A stretch of DNA of 14,378 nt, taken from NCBI GenBank assembly GCA_003563755.1, contig PWUB01000079.1, positions 1-14,378 on the forward strand. Reading direction: 5' to 3'. This DNA is from Clostridia bacterium (lineage in GTDB: Bacteria > Bacillota_E > SLMV01 > PUMD01). Both the position numbers and the translations under genes were made by a program. Within the stretch, counting starts at the first letter, position 1, and every line of letters begins with the position of its first letter. Below, piece by piece: positions 13,994-14,378 of this stretch. The notes beneath the pieces are model-generated. The model saw only the letters and a program-made list of their open reading frames with translations. It was not told the DNA's origin and made no database searches.

Positions 13994-14350
13994 TCATCCG
14001 AGCCTCATTGACTCGAGAAAGGATCCGAGGGCCCGCACCTGCCTGTCATCCAGGGCCTCCAGCTCCGGCAGGAGATCAAAGATGTCCGGCCGCGCTTCCA
14101 TGATCCGCGCCGCCTGGATCACTTCATCGGGAAGCATTTCGCTGACATCGTCGACACCGGTGACCAGGGTGGCCGGCGGCACTTCGTAGACGCCGGCGAG
14201 TTCTCGCAGCACGTCGATGTTCGGCCTGCGTTCACCCCGTTCATACTTGCTGATGGTACTGAAGTGACGTCCGGTGAGCTTTTCGACATCATACAGGCTC
14301 AGACCGGCCCTCTTGCGGTAACGCCGCAATCGATCACCCAGCTGCTGCAA
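13994..14350 (-). CDS. XRE-family helix-turn-helix regulator
   Basis: A 118-residue DNA-binding protein. The first 60 residues form a Cro/CI-type helix-turn-helix: LGDRLRRYRKRAGLSLYDVEKLTGRHFSTISKYERGERRPNIDVLRELA. The SKYERGERRP turn is the hallmark of the family. The C-terminal 55 residues (…ARPDIFDLLPELEALDDRQVRALGSFLESMRLG) are probably helical and may dimerise; I recognise no ligand domain or catalytic SOS-repressor site. The start is TTG at 14350, with a near-perfect AAAAGGAGGG ribosome site seven bases upstream, which decides the start despite the rare codon. Its target is unknown. Nearness to pspC suggests, but does not show, a role in envelope stress. The regulator appears complete, with only 28 bases upstream in the window. 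Confidence 0.9.
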   Translation of the reverse strand: MQQLGDRLRRYRKRAGLSLYDVEKLTGRHFSTISKYERGERRPNIDVLRELAGVYEVPPATLVTGVDDVSEMLPDEVIQAARIMEARPDIFDLLPELEALDDRQVRALGSFLESMRLG

Positions 14351-14378
14351 TGGACAGCCCTCCTTTTGTAGCAGAAAC

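Overview
The window is a compact, GC-rich bacterial chromosome segment in which every credible gene lies on the minus strand and is read right to left. The gene set points to a high-GC or deep-branching member of the Bacillota. It contains the NdoAI/NdoA (MazEF-type) pair directly after alanine racemase, the cdaA-cdaR-glmM-glmS order, rapZ and whiA, and a glmS self-cleaving ribozyme in front of glmS. Dense packing, many ATGA/TGATG stop-start overlaps and several TTG/GTG starts also fit. Species cannot be named from the sequence alone.

Layout in transcription order (right to left). (1) 14350-13091: an XRE-type regulator, a roughly 380-base stretch with a promoter-like site and one doubtful small ORF, then a PspC-domain membrane protein. 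(2) 13094-10421: a PHP-domain phosphoesterase, rapZ and whiA; yvcK (glmR), which usually sits between rapZ and whiA, is absent. (3) 10242-7024: cdaA (c-di-AMP synthase), cdaR and glmM, with a structured leader before cdaA. (4) 7023-6784: an intergenic leader holding a complete glmS ribozyme. (5) 6783-4544: glmS and acpS. (6) 4533-1127: the bifunctional NAD(P)HX repair gene nnr, alr, and the ndoAI/ndoA antitoxin-toxin pair. (7) 1113-1: a D-cysteine desulfhydrase-type PLP enzyme and the first 38 codons of a class I glutamine amidotransferase-like hydrolase cut by the window edge.

The genes form a cell-envelope precursor module. GlmS makes glucosamine-6-phosphate and GlmM converts it to glucosamine-1-phosphate, on the route to UDP-GlcNAc. 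CdaA and CdaR make and control c-di-AMP and, in characterised Bacillota, physically associate with GlmM. Alr supplies D-alanine for peptidoglycan, and AcpS activates acyl carrier protein for lipid synthesis. RapZ, which senses glucosamine-6-phosphate in enterobacteria, lies a few genes upstream of a glmS that is itself controlled by a glucosamine-6-phosphate ribozyme.

I see no phage, transposon, CRISPR or tRNA/rRNA. No entirely new system is evident. The best leads are the ribozyme and its likely effect on a shared glmM-glmS transcript, the mutually exclusive hairpins over the cdaA ribosome-binding site, and the missing yvcK.
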